Origin: an uncultured Aureispira sp.
GTDB taxonomy: Bacteria; Bacteroidota; Bacteroidia; Chitinophagales; Saprospiraceae
Assembly (NCBI GenBank): GCA_905480075.1
Contig: CAJQOX010000025.1
Span: 1 to 49,322 of the forward strand
DNA length: 49,322 bases
Direction: 5' to 3'
The notes beneath the pieces were generated by a model that saw only the letters and a program-made list of their open reading frames with translations, was not told the origin of the DNA and searched no databases. Position 1 is the stretch's first letter. Every line of letters starts with the position of its first letter. Shown here piece by piece: positions 1-10,900 of the stretch. The translations under genes and the position numbers were made by a program.

Positions 1-2366
1 CCCCTTGTACTGCGGTTTCTGCACCCTGGTCCGAAAACTTTGATGCTTCCGGCAATATTCCCAATTGCTGGAATCAGGGGCCTGCCAATTCCGAAAACTG
101 GCGATTCAACAACAGCAGTGGTCATGTAGGAAATGCAGGAAATACAGGAGGGTCTTCCTCGGCAAGCGGCAACAGATTTGCCTGGGTGGATGATTCCAAC
201 CCCAATAACACAGCTACTACGCTTCTCAGTCCTTTGATCGATGTCAGTGGACTGACTACTCCGGCCCTGTCTTTTTATACTATCAGCAATAATGAAGGCA
301 ACAGCAATGTCGACTTTTCTGTGGATGTATTCGATGGCAGCAACTGGAATAATGATTTTTATTTCCACAACAGCAATACTTATCTGGGGCAGTGGGAATA
401 TGTTCTGCTGAATCTTTCCTCTTTGACTATAAGTGGCACTATTCAGCTGAGATTTGTAGTGGACGAGTTGGTTTCAGGCGATTATTTCGATGACAGGGCG
501 ATTGATGATGTAAGGATAGATGAATTGCCTGCCTGTCCGCAGCCTGCTATGGTTTCTGCTGCTGCCTTCACCGAAACAACTGCCGCTGTCAGCTGGACAG
601 AAAACGGTACGGCTACTTCCTGGGAATTGGAGTATGGGCCATCGGGTTTTACGCCCGGAACCGGTACTTTAACGACTACCTCTGCAAATCCCTTCACGAT
701 TACAGGACTGACCAATATGAACAGCTATGATGTCTGTGTGCGTTCTGTCTGTGGTGGGAACAAGAGTGCCTGGTCCTGTCATTCTTTTGATCAACCCTTT
801 GTGTTTTCTTCTTCTAATCTCCCGATTGTAGTTATCAATACATCCGGACAGACTATTCAGGATAATGCCCGGATCGTGTCTCAAATGGGCATCATTCATA
901 ACGCTCCTCTCCGTAATAACCTCTCCGACCCTTTTAATAATTATAATGGTAATATAAGCATAGAACTCAGAGGCTCTTCTTCTCAGAGTTTTCCTAAAAA
1001 GTCTTACTCCATAGAAACACAGGATATTCTGGGAGGGAATAATAATGTGTCTCTTGTTGATATGCCTGCTGAAAATGATTGGGTTTTGTATGCGCCCTAT
1101 TCCGATAAAACACTGATCAGAAATGTTTTTACTTACTATTTCGGAAATAAAATTATGCCTTATGCTCCTAGGACCAAAATGTGTGAAGTGGTCCTGAATG
1201 GTGATTATATAGGAGTGTATGTGCTCACTGAAAAGATTAAACAGGACCAAAACAGGGTGGATATTGCAGACCTTACCGTTAATGATGTTGCAGGTGATAG
1301 CCTTTCCGGAGGTTATATAATAAAGGTGGATAAAACAACAGGCTCCTCCTATGATTTTTATTCAAATTTTCTTCCTCCCGGAGCACTCTCCGGACAAACT
1401 ATCGGTTTTCAGGTTCATTATCCCAGACCGGATACCATTCTGCAGGTTCAGGTAGATTATATTCATGATTATTTAGATAGCTTCGAACTGGCATTAAATG
1501 GCCCCGACTATGCCGATTCTCTACTTGGTTTTCCTTATTTTGCCGATGGCTTGTCTTTCATTGATTTCTTTATCATGAATGAATTGACCAAAAATGTGGA
1601 CGCTTACAGGGCAAGTACTTTCCTGTATAAGGACAAAGCAAGTAATGGCGGTAAATTGAAAATGGGCCCGCTTTGGGATTTTAATATTTCTCTGGGTAAT
1701 GCAAATTACTGTAACGGGGAGTCTGTTTCCGGATGGGGAAAGGATTTTAATTCGATTTGTGGTACGCATGGGAATTTAGTCCCTTTTTGGTGGGATAAAC
1801 TGGAACAGGACCCTGCCTACGTCACACTCCGTAAATGCCGCTGGGATTACCTCCGGCAAAACTCCCTGCATACAGATACTCTTATATCTTTTATCGATAA
1901 TATGGCCCTGTATCTCGATGAGGCACAACAAAGAAATTTTACCCGATGGCCTACCCTCGGAAACTATGTATGGCCCAACGATTTTATCGGTAATACCTAT
2001 CAGGAAGAAATTAACTACTTCAAAACATGGCTGACAAATAGAATGACTTGGTTAGATAATAATTTGCCGGGGGCGGCAAGTGATTGTTCGGCCCTCTTAG
2101 GTGAACATCAGTTTAATGAAGAAAATGTATCTGATATAAGAATTTATCCCAATCCTGCCGGAAATGCACTTTTTATTGAAGCAAGGAACCTTGAAAAGAT
2201 CAATATTTATAATAATCTCGGTCAGTTGATGTTCAGCAGAAAGGAACTCCCGTCAAACCATTATAAGGTTCATCAGTTTAATGTTTCTGAATGGAATAGT
2301 GGTCTTTATCTGATAGAAATTATTCAAACAGATAATAGATTGCTAAGAAAGGTGGTTGTTAGATAA
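1..2366 (+). CDS. CotH-kinase-type surface protein with T9SS sorting domain (5' end missing)
   Basis: The reading frame is open from base 3, so the true start lies before the window; 787 residues are visible. Residues about 12-170 look like a MAM/jelly-roll adhesive domain (it contains SENFDASG and ends DDRAIDDVRID). Residues about 178-265 form a fibronectin type III domain (AVSWTENGTATSWELEYG, then YDVCVRSVC). From about 273 comes a CotH domain with the typical ELRGSSSQSFPKKSY near 320-335 and GPLWDFNISLGNANY later. CotH proteins are atypical protein kinases best known from spore coats; in Bacteroidota they occur in secreted multidomain proteins whose substrates are unknown. The last 75 residues (IYPNPAGNALFIEA ... 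GLYLIEI) are a type A T9SS sorting domain, so export across the outer membrane and surface attachment or release are expected. An internal ATG at 186 is only a Met within the domain, not the start. Confidence 0.85.
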   Translation, partial: PCTAVSAPWSENFDASGNIPNCWNQGPANSENWRFNNSSGHVGNAGNTGGSSSASGNRFAWVDDSNPNNTATTLLSPLIDVSGLTTPALSFYTISNNEGNSNVDFSVDVFDGSNWNNDFYFHNSNTYLGQWEYVLLNLSSLTISGTIQLRFVVDELVSGDYFDDRAIDDVRIDELPACPQPAMVSAAAFTETTAAVSWTENGTATSWELEYGPSGFTPGTGTLTTTSANPFTITGLTNMNSYDVCVRSVCGGNKSAWSCHSFDQPFVFSSSNLPIVVINTSGQTIQDNARIVSQMGIIHNAPLRNNLSDPFNNYNGNISIELRGSSSQSFPKKSYSIETQDILGGNNNVSLVDMPAENDWVLYAPYSDKTLIRNVFTYYFGNKIMPYAPRTKMCEVVLNGDYIGVYVLTEKIKQDQNRVDIADLTVNDVAGDSLSGGYIIKVDKTTGSSYDFYSNFLPPGALSGQTIGFQVHYPRPDTILQVQVDYIHDYLDSFELALNGPDYADSLLGFPYFADGLSFIDFFIMNELTKNVDAYRASTFLYKDKASNGGKLKMGPLWDFNISLGNANYCNGESVSGWGKDFNSICGTHGNLVPFWWDKLEQDPAYVTLRKCRWDYLRQNSLHTDTLISFIDNMALYLDEAQQRNFTRWPTLGNYVWPNDFIGNTYQEEINYFKTWLTNRMTWLDNNLPGAASDCSALLGEHQFNEENVSDIRIYPNPAGNALFIEARNLEKINIYNNLGQLMFSRKELPSNHYKVHQFNVSEWNSGLYLIEIIQTDNRLLRKVVVR

Positions 2367-2562
2367 TTTCGGTGTTTTATTTACTTTTTTAAATTTTATT
2401 CTTTATTCCCTCGGCAGTTTAATTTCATCAGAATTCTTTTTTATTTAAAATAATTGTTAAATTAATGTTAATAAAAATAGCATTTTAACCAATTCTCTAA
2501 ATGCAGACGCTGTCTCCACACATTAATTTACGGTTTTAGTTTATTGGATTTTCTGAAATTTA

Positions 2563-2574
2563 AACAACGTTGTT
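2563..2574. promoter_or_regulatory. 12-bp perfect palindrome abutting a start codon
   Basis: AACAACGTTGTT is an exact palindrome whose last base touches the ATG at 2575. It could be an operator for a dimeric regulator of the downstream membrane protein, or chance in an AT-rich spacer. As RNA it would form only a weak hairpin. The rest of the 2367-2574 spacer shows no clear promoter. Confidence 0.3.
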
Positions 2575-4032
2575 ATGAATGAATTTATGATCTCATATTT
2601 ATTGAGACAGTTCGGTATATATATAGCTATAGTGGGTTTTATATACTCTTTCGTCTTTACAATTCCTTTAATTCAGGCTTTATATGCCTATGATAAGAAG
2701 AAATGGCTACAGAGACAATTTGATAAAGTAAAGAGTAATAATGAAGAAAGTGAAAATTTAAAGGCAATGTTGTTGCAGGCTTCAGAACCCGGACAGGCGT
2801 ACCCGATCTATAAATTATTCAAATTTTATTTTGCTGTATTGGGTATCACAGCTGTTGTTTCGGGATTGCTGATTATGGTCATCCCGGAGGATATCAGTAA
2901 AGATGCGATTGATTTTCTTCTCTTTCTTCCATTAATCTTTGGTCTGTTGATATATGCTTTGTATGCAGCTTTGTTTAAGGGGCAGGGTCTTTGGAAAGAG
3001 ATTGCAGCCGTGTTTTTATACATTGGTTTGTTTTCTACAACTTTTATGGCTTATGTTAATTTTGAGATCAATGAATGGCTGCGTATGGATATTCTTAGTT
3101 TTATACTATTGACCATTGGATTGTTCTTGATCAAACATTTGGAGTCCACTTTTTTATCTTATTTATATATCATTCTCGTTACAGCCTCTGCCTCTGTAGT
3201 TAATTTTAGTATAGACTTAAATTGGATGTACTTTTTGCCAAAATTACTTTGGTTTTTTGGTCTGGGGATTTTATTTTTCTGGGTTCCCCAATTAAGGGCC
3301 GCCAAGGATATTGGTGCAAAAGAGACGATTTTTGGTATTTTGTTTACAGTAATGATACTTTCTCTTACTACAAGTCAGCTTTCTGCTTCTGATTTAATGA
3401 TGCCTTCCCTTGCTGTTGTTTTACCTGCATTATATGTTTTTTCAAAGGCATATTATAAAAAAGCAGATAACTTTCTCGGTAAACCAGTAGAGTTGTTTGT
3501 AGTTTTAATTATCATTATTATGGCAGTAATGCTTTCTATGCAGTCAGTTATGGCTTCTACAAGTGATTCAATTTATTTATTCAAAAACTATTCCTTCCAC
3601 AAACAGGTATCCTATTTTATTCTGGCAGGATTAATTGGATGGATCTTTTATATGATCAATCACGATTTTAATGAATCAGAGGAGGATATCAACCCAATGG
3701 TCATTACTTTTCCTTTAATAGCTTTTTTGATAACCTATATCATCGGTGATTATGGGGGGCATTATCTTATGACAATTTTCTTGCTTGTCCTGGGGTATAA
3801 ATATGTAAAAAATGGCATAGAAAGCAAAGACTCCTTATTGGTGTTTTTGGGAGCAGTAATTTTTGTCAACACTTTAGTAGTTAAAGTCACAGATGTGCTT
3901 AAAGACCAATTACAGGATTCTAAGTTCTTAAGCGGCTTGCTTGTGTTTTTGTTTGGTGTATTATTTCTTTCTGTCGTGTTTTATGTCAGAAGCAGATGGA
4001 CCGTTACTGATCCATCAAAAAACAAAGCATGA
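2575..4032 (+). CDS. Polytopic inner-membrane protein of unknown function
   Basis: 485 residues. I do not recognise the family. After a first hydrophobic segment (about residues 8-32) comes a basic cytoplasmic loop of about 60 residues (YDKKKWLQRQFDKVK, NEESENLKAMLLQ). This is followed by roughly a dozen closely spaced hydrophobic segments up to residue 470 and a short charged tail (VRSRWTVTDPSKNKA). No catalytic motif, transport signature or signal peptidase site stands out. The dense helices recall Bacteroidota DUF2157/DUF2339-like membrane proteins, but I cannot assign one. The ATG at 2575 is used; another ATG four codons later (2587) is possible. The gene stands alone between a surface protein and a bidirectional terminator. 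Confidence 0.75.
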   Translation: MNEFMISYLLRQFGIYIAIVGFIYSFVFTIPLIQALYAYDKKKWLQRQFDKVKSNNEESENLKAMLLQASEPGQAYPIYKLFKFYFAVLGITAVVSGLLIMVIPEDISKDAIDFLLFLPLIFGLLIYALYAALFKGQGLWKEIAAVFLYIGLFSTTFMAYVNFEINEWLRMDILSFILLTIGLFLIKHLESTFLSYLYIILVTASASVVNFSIDLNWMYFLPKLLWFFGLGILFFWVPQLRAAKDIGAKETIFGILFTVMILSLTTSQLSASDLMMPSLAVVLPALYVFSKAYYKKADNFLGKPVELFVVLIIIIMAVMLSMQSVMASTSDSIYLFKNYSFHKQVSYFILAGLIGWIFYMINHDFNESEEDINPMVITFPLIAFLITYIIGDYGGHYLMTIFLLVLGYKYVKNGIESKDSLLVFLGAVIFVNTLVVKVTDVLKDQLQDSKFLSGLLVFLFGVLFLSVVFYVRSRWTVTDPSKNKA

Positions 4033-4138
4033 TCAGAAAGCTGATCTCTCATAAAAGATGTTTTTCTTTAAATTTTATACCAACTATATGTAATCCTGGA
4101 AGTTTTAAAGTGAGGAAAAGATTGATTATAATATCAAA

Positions 4139-4173
4139 AAAAGGTAGCTGCAATAATTTTGTAGCTACCTTTT
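4139..4173. terminator. Bidirectional intrinsic terminator
   Basis: A perfect 11-bp stem (AAAAGGTAGCT pairing with AGCTACCTTTT) with a 13-nt loop lies between two convergent genes. On the minus strand the stem is followed by at least seven T, which suits the protease gene ending at 4223. On the plus strand it ends in four T followed by an AT-rich stretch, which suits the membrane protein gene ending at 4032. Confidence 0.85.
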
Positions 4174-4222
4174 ATATTATTAAATCTAAAGATTGACCCA
4201 TAAAGAATCAACTAAAACGATC

Positions 4223-7200
4223 TTATTCCTTCACAAACTTAAAGGACTTGTTCCGTTCTTTTAGAGACAGCGTGTACACTCCATTGATTAATCCGGAAAT
4301 ATCCAACGTGTGATTTTCAGATTTAACAGTAACACTCATCACCGTTCTTCCCAACACATCGATCACTTCAATAGTCTCATCTCCTATCAAATCCTGTGGC
4401 ATTCCATCAATAGTTAAAATTTCTGAAGCAGGATTCGGATATACCTGTATCATCGACCAGGCATCCACAATCTCTTCTGTGCCGGTAGGCTGTACAGATA
4501 TCAATTGTGAAGTGGTATCTGTATATCCACAGGCATTTGTAGTGATAAGCTGTACGGTGAAGTTGCCGCTACTTGTATAGTTATGCACAGGGTTCTCAGT
4601 ACTTGCACCATTCGTGTCTCCAAAATCCCAGGTCCATCCACTCGCAAAAGTAGAGGTGCTTGTAAATGAAAGCTGCCCCCCATTGGCAGTATAAGAAAAG
4701 TCAGCAATGATCGTATCAACAATATTGATAGCGAGATTAGTCGCTGCACTGCTTCCGCAAACATTGTCAGCAGTTACAGAAAGGGTGCCAGAAGTGTCAT
4801 TTACAGTAATGTTGATACTGTTAGTGCTGCTTGTGCCGGTCCAGCCACTCGATAAACTCCAGTTGTAAAATACATCTGAAACATTGGTCACAGAATAATT
4901 CTCAAGCGCAAAGGCACAGGGTTCAGAATTTCCGCTAATTGCAGAAGGGGCAGAAGTAGGGTCTGCAGCAATGATATGTGCTGTGTCTATGTAAGTGCTC
5001 TGATAGGTGCCGTCACCCACAGTTAGTGATACTTCATAAATTCCCGATGTGCTGTAGGTTACTTCAGGATTAGGCAAAGTGGATGATGATGGGTTTCCAC
5101 CAGGAAAACTCCAAAGCCAGGTGGTCGGCGTACCACCAGTTGTTAAATCGTTAAAAGTAACCGTGTCTGCAACACAGACATTGAAAGGAGAACCACTGAA
5201 ATCAGGATTCAAAGGGCTCGAAAGATCGTTCCACTTCCAAATGCCGTCTGTTGTGGCATCAACATTGAACCAGCCCGACCAACCTACTGATTGATTAGTA
5301 AACTCTACATATAAATGTTGGTCGGTGTCTATGATGTTCCAGGTAGTTCCGCCGTCTTCACTGAAGGAAGAACCCGACGCACCCGTAGCCGCACCCGTAG
5401 AGAATACTATGTTTGTTCCTTCAATATAACACAAGCCGTTTGTAAGAACAGTTCCTGTTGTGGTGACAGGTGTCCATGTAGAACCAGAGTTGGTCGTTTC
5501 ATAAACATTGGCACTATTGTCAATAATTATTCCTGTTGTTGAAGAGGAATAGGATATGTTTGCACTTGTTCCCGTGGTGATTGCGCCTCCGAAATCTGCT
5601 ACTGGAGAGGTGTATGCAGCCCAGGTTAATCCCTTATCTGTAGAGTGGTAGATTCTTCCAAGGCTTGTGGTGAACCAAACGTCATTGCCCACGACTTCTA
5701 TCTGACGGGTATACCCGAATTCGTTGCCGTTAAGAGGGTTAGGGATGCTTCCGCCGGGTACGGCTGTCCAGGTAGTACCACCATTTGTAGTGGTATAAAG
5801 TTCAAATTCTCCGTTGATAGGATCGCCCTGACAAAAGCCGTTGTTCGCATCCCAGAAATATACAACATTGGTAAAGGATGCTGCATTATTATAGGTAGCG
5901 GTATTCTGACGGCTCCAGGTAGTGCCACCGTTCGTGGTTTTCCAGATACCGCCGGTTTGACCTCCTGCAGTAGGGTAGGCTGCAAGCCATGCGGTATTAG
6001 CATCGATTGCATGTATCATGGAAATTCCCAATGCCGAATTTCCTATATTGATATTTCCTGCTGTCCAGGTCAATCCGCCATTCGTGGTTTTGGTGAATTC
6101 CTGAACGTTTGTTGTGCCTCCGGAACCGTCATAGCCTGTAGCCCATACAGTATTGGCATCAGCTATTGATATGTAGTTTATGCCCCGGGAGGCTGTAGAA
6201 AATCCGGAGTTTTGTTTTATCCATTCGCCATAGGGCTGTATACTTACATTAATATAACTTGTTTTGGTTTCTGTTATCGCACCCTGAGAATTTGTTGCCT
6301 GTAATGAAACAGCATAAGAACCGGCACTTGAATAAGTAACCAAAGGAGGTGTTTGTCCAGTATGAGAAGCAGGTGTTCCTCCGGTAAAGGTCCACTGCCA
6401 GTTTGTGATTGTATTTCCACCATCGGCAGTGTTGTCGTAAAACTGTACACTCTCACCCTCTGTAATACTTGTGGATATTCCAAAGAAATCAGGTATAGGG
6501 TCACCGCTGACTGTGGCCTGTACACAAGTCATCGCTGCGGAAGCATTTATTCTGTTTCCAATGTTCTGATTGATCACAACTCCTGTACTTGTGAGGCAGT
6601 TAAGTATTTGTGTGGGCGTTAATGAAGGGTTTACACTCAGCATCAGACCAACCAGGCCGGCAGCAAAGGGGCAGGCCATTGATGTGCCGCCCATCTTAGC
6701 ATAAGATGTGCCACTGCTTGTATATACTGTACTTAACAAACCGCCATTGCTGTATCCTCCCGGTGATGCGATGTCAACATAGGTGGTGCTTCCATTATAA
6801 TTGGAAAAGCTAGACTTGTTGCCGTTGCTGTTGACAGAACCTACGCCGATAACATTTGTATAACCCGCAGGGTACTGAACGATTGATGTATTGTCATTCC
6901 CCGCAGCAGCAAGAAACACTACATCAGGATAAGCATTGATCAAAGCTTGCATGGAAGGGTCATTATTTGTGCTTCCGTAGGACATGCTTACTACGTCTGC
7001 ACCGTTCTGACAGGCCCACTGAACACTGCTGTAGCTATACCATATGCTACTTGAAGTAGGGGCGCTGTTTGGTGTAGCTTTTACCGCTATTAACTCCACG
7101 TTGCCTCCTAATGATGCAATACCTGTGTTGTTGTTGATGTCTGCTGTTGATAAGCCTGCACAATGTGTTCCATGTGACCATCCGGCATCCTGAGTATAAG

Positions 7201-7795
7201 TTTGTGGAGGTGATGCATTATTGTCATTATCTGCGGCATCATATTGTTTGAATACTGTAAGGTCACTGTGGGTGGCAAAAACAGCGTTATCAATAACCGC
7301 CAACTTTACACCACTTCTTCCCAGACTGATGTCCCAGGCAGCTTCAGAACCCACTAAATTGTGGTACCATTTGTCTGATCCGCTGTGATAGGTGTCGTTA
7401 GGAATAAAAGTTGTTTGATAGATAGGTTCCTTTGTGGCAAATTCAATAAAATCCAGTGTGCTTAGCTTCTTTACCAGGGCGTCGATTTTTGTAAAATCAG
7501 AGAAAGTAACCCGGTAGATCTTTATCAGTTCCTTTTTGTTGGTAAAATAACTCGGACGTTCGAATTTTGTTACAGCAATTCCTTCAAATGCAGACTTGAG
7601 CTCAGGATAGTCCGACAATGATTCCTCAAGTGAGAAAATATTCGGATCAGTCTGTGTTTTATGATATTTATTGGCTGCTGCCTCTCCTTTTATTTTAAAC
7701 ATTATTCTTCCATCGAGAAAATCAGGATTATAAGTCTGTGCATAGGAGTAATTAATAAGAAATAAACTAAATAATACCAGAAACGACCTTTTCAT
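4223..7795 (-). CDS. Secreted S8 subtilisin-like protease with PKD domains, Ycf48-like propeller and T9SS sorting domain
   Basis: 1190 residues from the ATG at 7795, chosen because it begins a clear signal peptide (MKRSFLVLFSLFLINYSYAQ); an in-frame upstream ATG at 7879 would put 28 residues in front of it. Residues about 20-130 look like a propeptide. The S8 catalytic triad is complete: D169 (LAVIDNAV), H208 (SHGTHCAG), S372 (GGTSMACP), with oxyanion N300 (AAAGNDN). A PKD domain follows (about 432-518). Next comes a long beta-propeller region with repeated NGGxTW motifs (TTNGGLTW, TTNGGTTW, STDKGLTW, TTNSGSTW), like Ycf48/sialidase-type repeats. Further PKD-type domains follow, then a type A T9SS C-terminal domain (VYPNPASEILTIDG ... 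GVYTLSLKERNKSFKFVKE). It should be an active surface or secreted protease whose C-terminal modules bind polymer or protein. Confidence 0.93.
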   Translation of the reverse strand: MKRSFLVLFSLFLINYSYAQTYNPDFLDGRIMFKIKGEAAANKYHKTQTDPNIFSLEESLSDYPELKSAFEGIAVTKFERPSYFTNKKELIKIYRVTFSDFTKIDALVKKLSTLDFIEFATKEPIYQTTFIPNDTYHSGSDKWYHNLVGSEAAWDISLGRSGVKLAVIDNAVFATHSDLTVFKQYDAADNDNNASPPQTYTQDAGWSHGTHCAGLSTADINNNTGIASLGGNVELIAVKATPNSAPTSSSIWYSYSSVQWACQNGADVVSMSYGSTNNDPSMQALINAYPDVVFLAAAGNDNTSIVQYPAGYTNVIGVGSVNSNGNKSSFSNYNGSTTYVDIASPGGYSNGGLLSTVYTSSGTSYAKMGGTSMACPFAAGLVGLMLSVNPSLTPTQILNCLTSTGVVINQNIGNRINASAAMTCVQATVSGDPIPDFFGISTSITEGESVQFYDNTADGGNTITNWQWTFTGGTPASHTGQTPPLVTYSSAGSYAVSLQATNSQGAITETKTSYINVSIQPYGEWIKQNSGFSTASRGINYISIADANTVWATGYDGSGGTTNVQEFTKTTNGGLTWTAGNINIGNSALGISMIHAIDANTAWLAAYPTAGGQTGGIWKTTNGGTTWSRQNTATYNNAASFTNVVYFWDANNGFCQGDPINGEFELYTTTNGGTTWTAVPGGSIPNPLNGNEFGYTRQIEVVGNDVWFTTSLGRIYHSTDKGLTWAAYTSPVADFGGAITTGTSANISYSSSTTGIIIDNSANVYETTNSGSTWTPVTTTGTVLTNGLCYIEGTNIVFSTGAATGASGSSFSEDGGTTWNIIDTDQHLYVEFTNQSVGWSGWFNVDATTDGIWKWNDLSSPLNPDFSGSPFNVCVADTVTFNDLTTGGTPTTWLWSFPGGNPSSSTLPNPEVTYSTSGIYEVSLTVGDGTYQSTYIDTAHIIAADPTSAPSAISGNSEPCAFALENYSVTNVSDVFYNWSLSSGWTGTSSTNSINITVNDTSGTLSVTADNVCGSSAATNLAINIVDTIIADFSYTANGGQLSFTSTSTFASGWTWDFGDTNGASTENPVHNYTSSGNFTVQLITTNACGYTDTTSQLISVQPTGTEEIVDAWSMIQVYPNPASEILTIDGMPQDLIGDETIEVIDVLGRTVMSVTVKSENHTLDISGLINGVYTLSLKERNKSFKFVKE

Positions 7796-7941
7796 ACTAA
7801 AGCTATTTTTTGACTGAATTGTGTAAGAATTTTTGTACTGCGAAAAATACATAATTAATTTTGTTAATTTTACCTGCAAGTTGATATTTTCATTGAATCA
7901 ACAAAAAATGACATTTATTTGTATTTTCTATATTTATAACG

Positions 7942-10900
7942 ATGAAAAACCTAAAAATAATATCTGCAGGTGCAGGTTCCGGCAAAACTTATAGCCTTAC
8001 TCAGGAAATGGCAAAATTGCTGACCCCCGATCAGTCAGGGAAAGCTAAAGTGAGAGCCTCAGGGATTATCGCTACTACCTTTACCAATAAAGCTGCTGCT
8101 GAACTGAAAGAAAGGGTCCGCATAGAATTGCTCGAAGGTGGGCTGACAAAGGAGGCAGATGAGTTAGGCAATGCTATGATCGGCACGGTGCACTCTATAG
8201 GGGTACAATTGCTAAAACGCTTTGCTTTTGAAGCAGGGGTTTCTCCTGAAGTGGATATTATTGCTGATTCTGATCAGCAAATGTTATTTAATCTCTCTAT
8301 CTCTTCGGTCCTTTCTGTGGAATTGATTCATGAAATGTCGCTATTGTCCGATCAGCTGGGTTTTGAGAAGTCTCCTTATAATAAAAGAGACTGGAGGAGA
8401 GATCTAAAGTCGATTACTGATATTGCAAGGGCTAATAATTTTGATGTTGAGGTTTTGTTGGAAAGTAAACAGTACTCGGTCTCCTCTTTTTTTGGTCTTT
8501 TACCCGAACCTTCTGCCAATAAAACAGCCGCTCAGTTTAATTCTGAGCTTTTAAATCAATTGATTAATACTGTCGATTTATTAGAAAATAACGATGATGC
8601 AACAAAAAAGAAACAATCTATCCTTGTCAGACTTAAAGGGTATAAGAATAGTTTAACTAATAAGGGCTTTCTTTGTTGGCATGAATGGGCAGCAATTTCC
8701 AAGCTTAAACCTTCCAAAAAAAGCAGGGATGATGTTTTTGATCTGATAGAATTTGCTCAGTCGCATAATACCCACCCCGGGTTTCACCTGCAGATCAGGA
8801 CTTATGTAAATAATATTTTTGATGCGGCTATTGCTGCTGTCAATGAATATGAAAACTATAAGAAAAGCAGGGGCTTGATTGATTATATTGATATGGAGGT
8901 ACTCATTCTTAAGCTCCTTGAAAATGATGTTGTCTGTGAAGTTTTGAGTGATGAAATAGATTTGTTGCTTGTCGATGAGTTTCAGGATACAAACCCCCTT
9001 CAGTTAAAGATATTTCTTAAATTATCACAGATTGCCACTGAGTCTATTTGGGTGGGAGACCCCAAACAGTCTATCTACGGTTTCAGGGGGGCAGCTCCTG
9101 ATTTGATGAAGGCCGTTATGGATAATGCCGGGAATATTGCTAATCTGCCTGATTCCTGGCGGTCAAGAGAAGATTTGGTGAACCTCTGTAATGGGCTTTT
9201 TGTCAGGGCGCTTGAAGGTGATATGCCGGTTGAACGAATTGCGCTGAATACGGCACCTCCATTCGTTAAGGCTAAAGAATCTGCTGAATTGAAACCTGCT
9301 GCACATCACTGGCATTTTCAATACGAAAACAGAGCGCCCGGAAAGGCTTGGATAGCACGTTGTATTGCCCGTGCGGTAGCTGAAGTCCTGGAAGAAGGTT
9401 GGATGGTCCGTATTAAAGGATCGAATGAGCTAAGGAAAATGCAGGCAGGGGATGTCGCTGTTCTCTGTCGTTCCAATTATTCCTGTCAGGTTCTCGCTGA
9501 GGCTTTCTCCAATGAAGGGATTAAGGCTTCAGTCTCAAGATCAGGCTTGCTCGAAACGGCTGAAGCTAAACTTGTGCTTGCCTGCCTCAGATTTATCCTC
9601 AATAAATATGATGCTCTGGCTGTCGCTGAAATTTTGTTACTTGCTGCTGAACATAAAATCGAAGATGTAATTGTCAGCCGTCTGGATTTTCTGGATCCTG
9701 AAAAAGTTAATGCTGAAAATAAAGATCGATGGGGGCAGCATGTCCCTTATATTCAGAAGTTAAGTGAGATCAGACGAAAATGTAAAGAACTCTCTTCCGG
9801 CGAAATTCTAAATTGCCTTATTGAAAAACTGGATGTCAGAAGAACTGTCGCGGCTTGGTCAAATAATGAGCAAAGATTGGATAATATAGATGCACTCAGA
9901 AAATTGGCTTCAGATTATCAGGATACTTGTATTCGCCTGAATTCTGCTTCTACCTTAGGAGGTTTTTTGCAGTGGCTGGATGATCTGGCTGCAGATGGTA
10001 ATGACGAACAAGGCAAAGGTGCAGGGGCAAATGCTGTTAATGTGTTGACTTATCATAAAAGTAAAGGCCTTGAATGGCCTTTTGTGGTTTGTCATAACCT
10101 GGACAATGATCTTAAAGATAATATTTGGGGTGTTAGAATTGTACGGACTTTACCAAATATCGATATAAGCAAGCCTCTCGCAAACCGCCTGCTTTGTTAT
10201 TGGGTTAATCCTTATTCCGATCAGGTGAAGGGGACGGACCTTATGGAGGCTGTTGGGAATACAGAAGCAGGAACTTCTGTTAAAAAAAATTCACTCGATG
10301 AAGAAATTCGCCTGCTCTATGTTGGACTAACAAGGGCAAGGGATTATCTGGTTTTTCCTTCTCTGCCCAAGAAGCCGGTGAAATGGCTTAACAGGGTTTT
10401 TCATCATGGGGAAGAGACTGTCCCGGTCCTTGATGTTGGTAAACCTGAGTTGCCCTGGATGTGGTCAGAAAAAGAAATTATGATTCAGACTAATTTGTAT
10501 AACTTTGAAAGAAATATGCCTGCAAAGGAGTCTGTTGAAGAGGCTGTTGATTATCTGAAACCACACGCAGGAGAGCAAAATTATAAGGCTGCCTTTGTTG
10601 ATTCTGTCGTTTCTCTGTTTCCTGCCCTGAACTTCAGTTTTGAGGGGCAGGAATCTTTCTGTAAACCCTTTTGTCTGACTGCCGGTGAGGAGCTCAGGGA
10701 TGCTACTCTCAGGCTACTTTTAAATACTTATATTCTGGCTGATAATCCAACAGGTCTTGGCTCCGGAATCCGTTCTGATATGGCCCGGAATTTATTGGCA
10801 AAAAATAATGTTTCTGCTCAGATTACAGCTGCTGACCTTATGGCTTTTTCTGCTCGTTTTTATGAATGGATATATAATAAATATAAGGTTCTTGAAATTT

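Noticed and set aside
5645..6169. 174-codon plus-strand ORF inside the protease gene
   Set aside because: It is antisense to the clearly coding Ycf48/PKD region, has irregular Cys/Gly-rich composition and no family match or promoter.
7796..7879. Earlier start (7879) for the protease
   Set aside because: It would place 28 residues before the signal peptide that begins at 7795.
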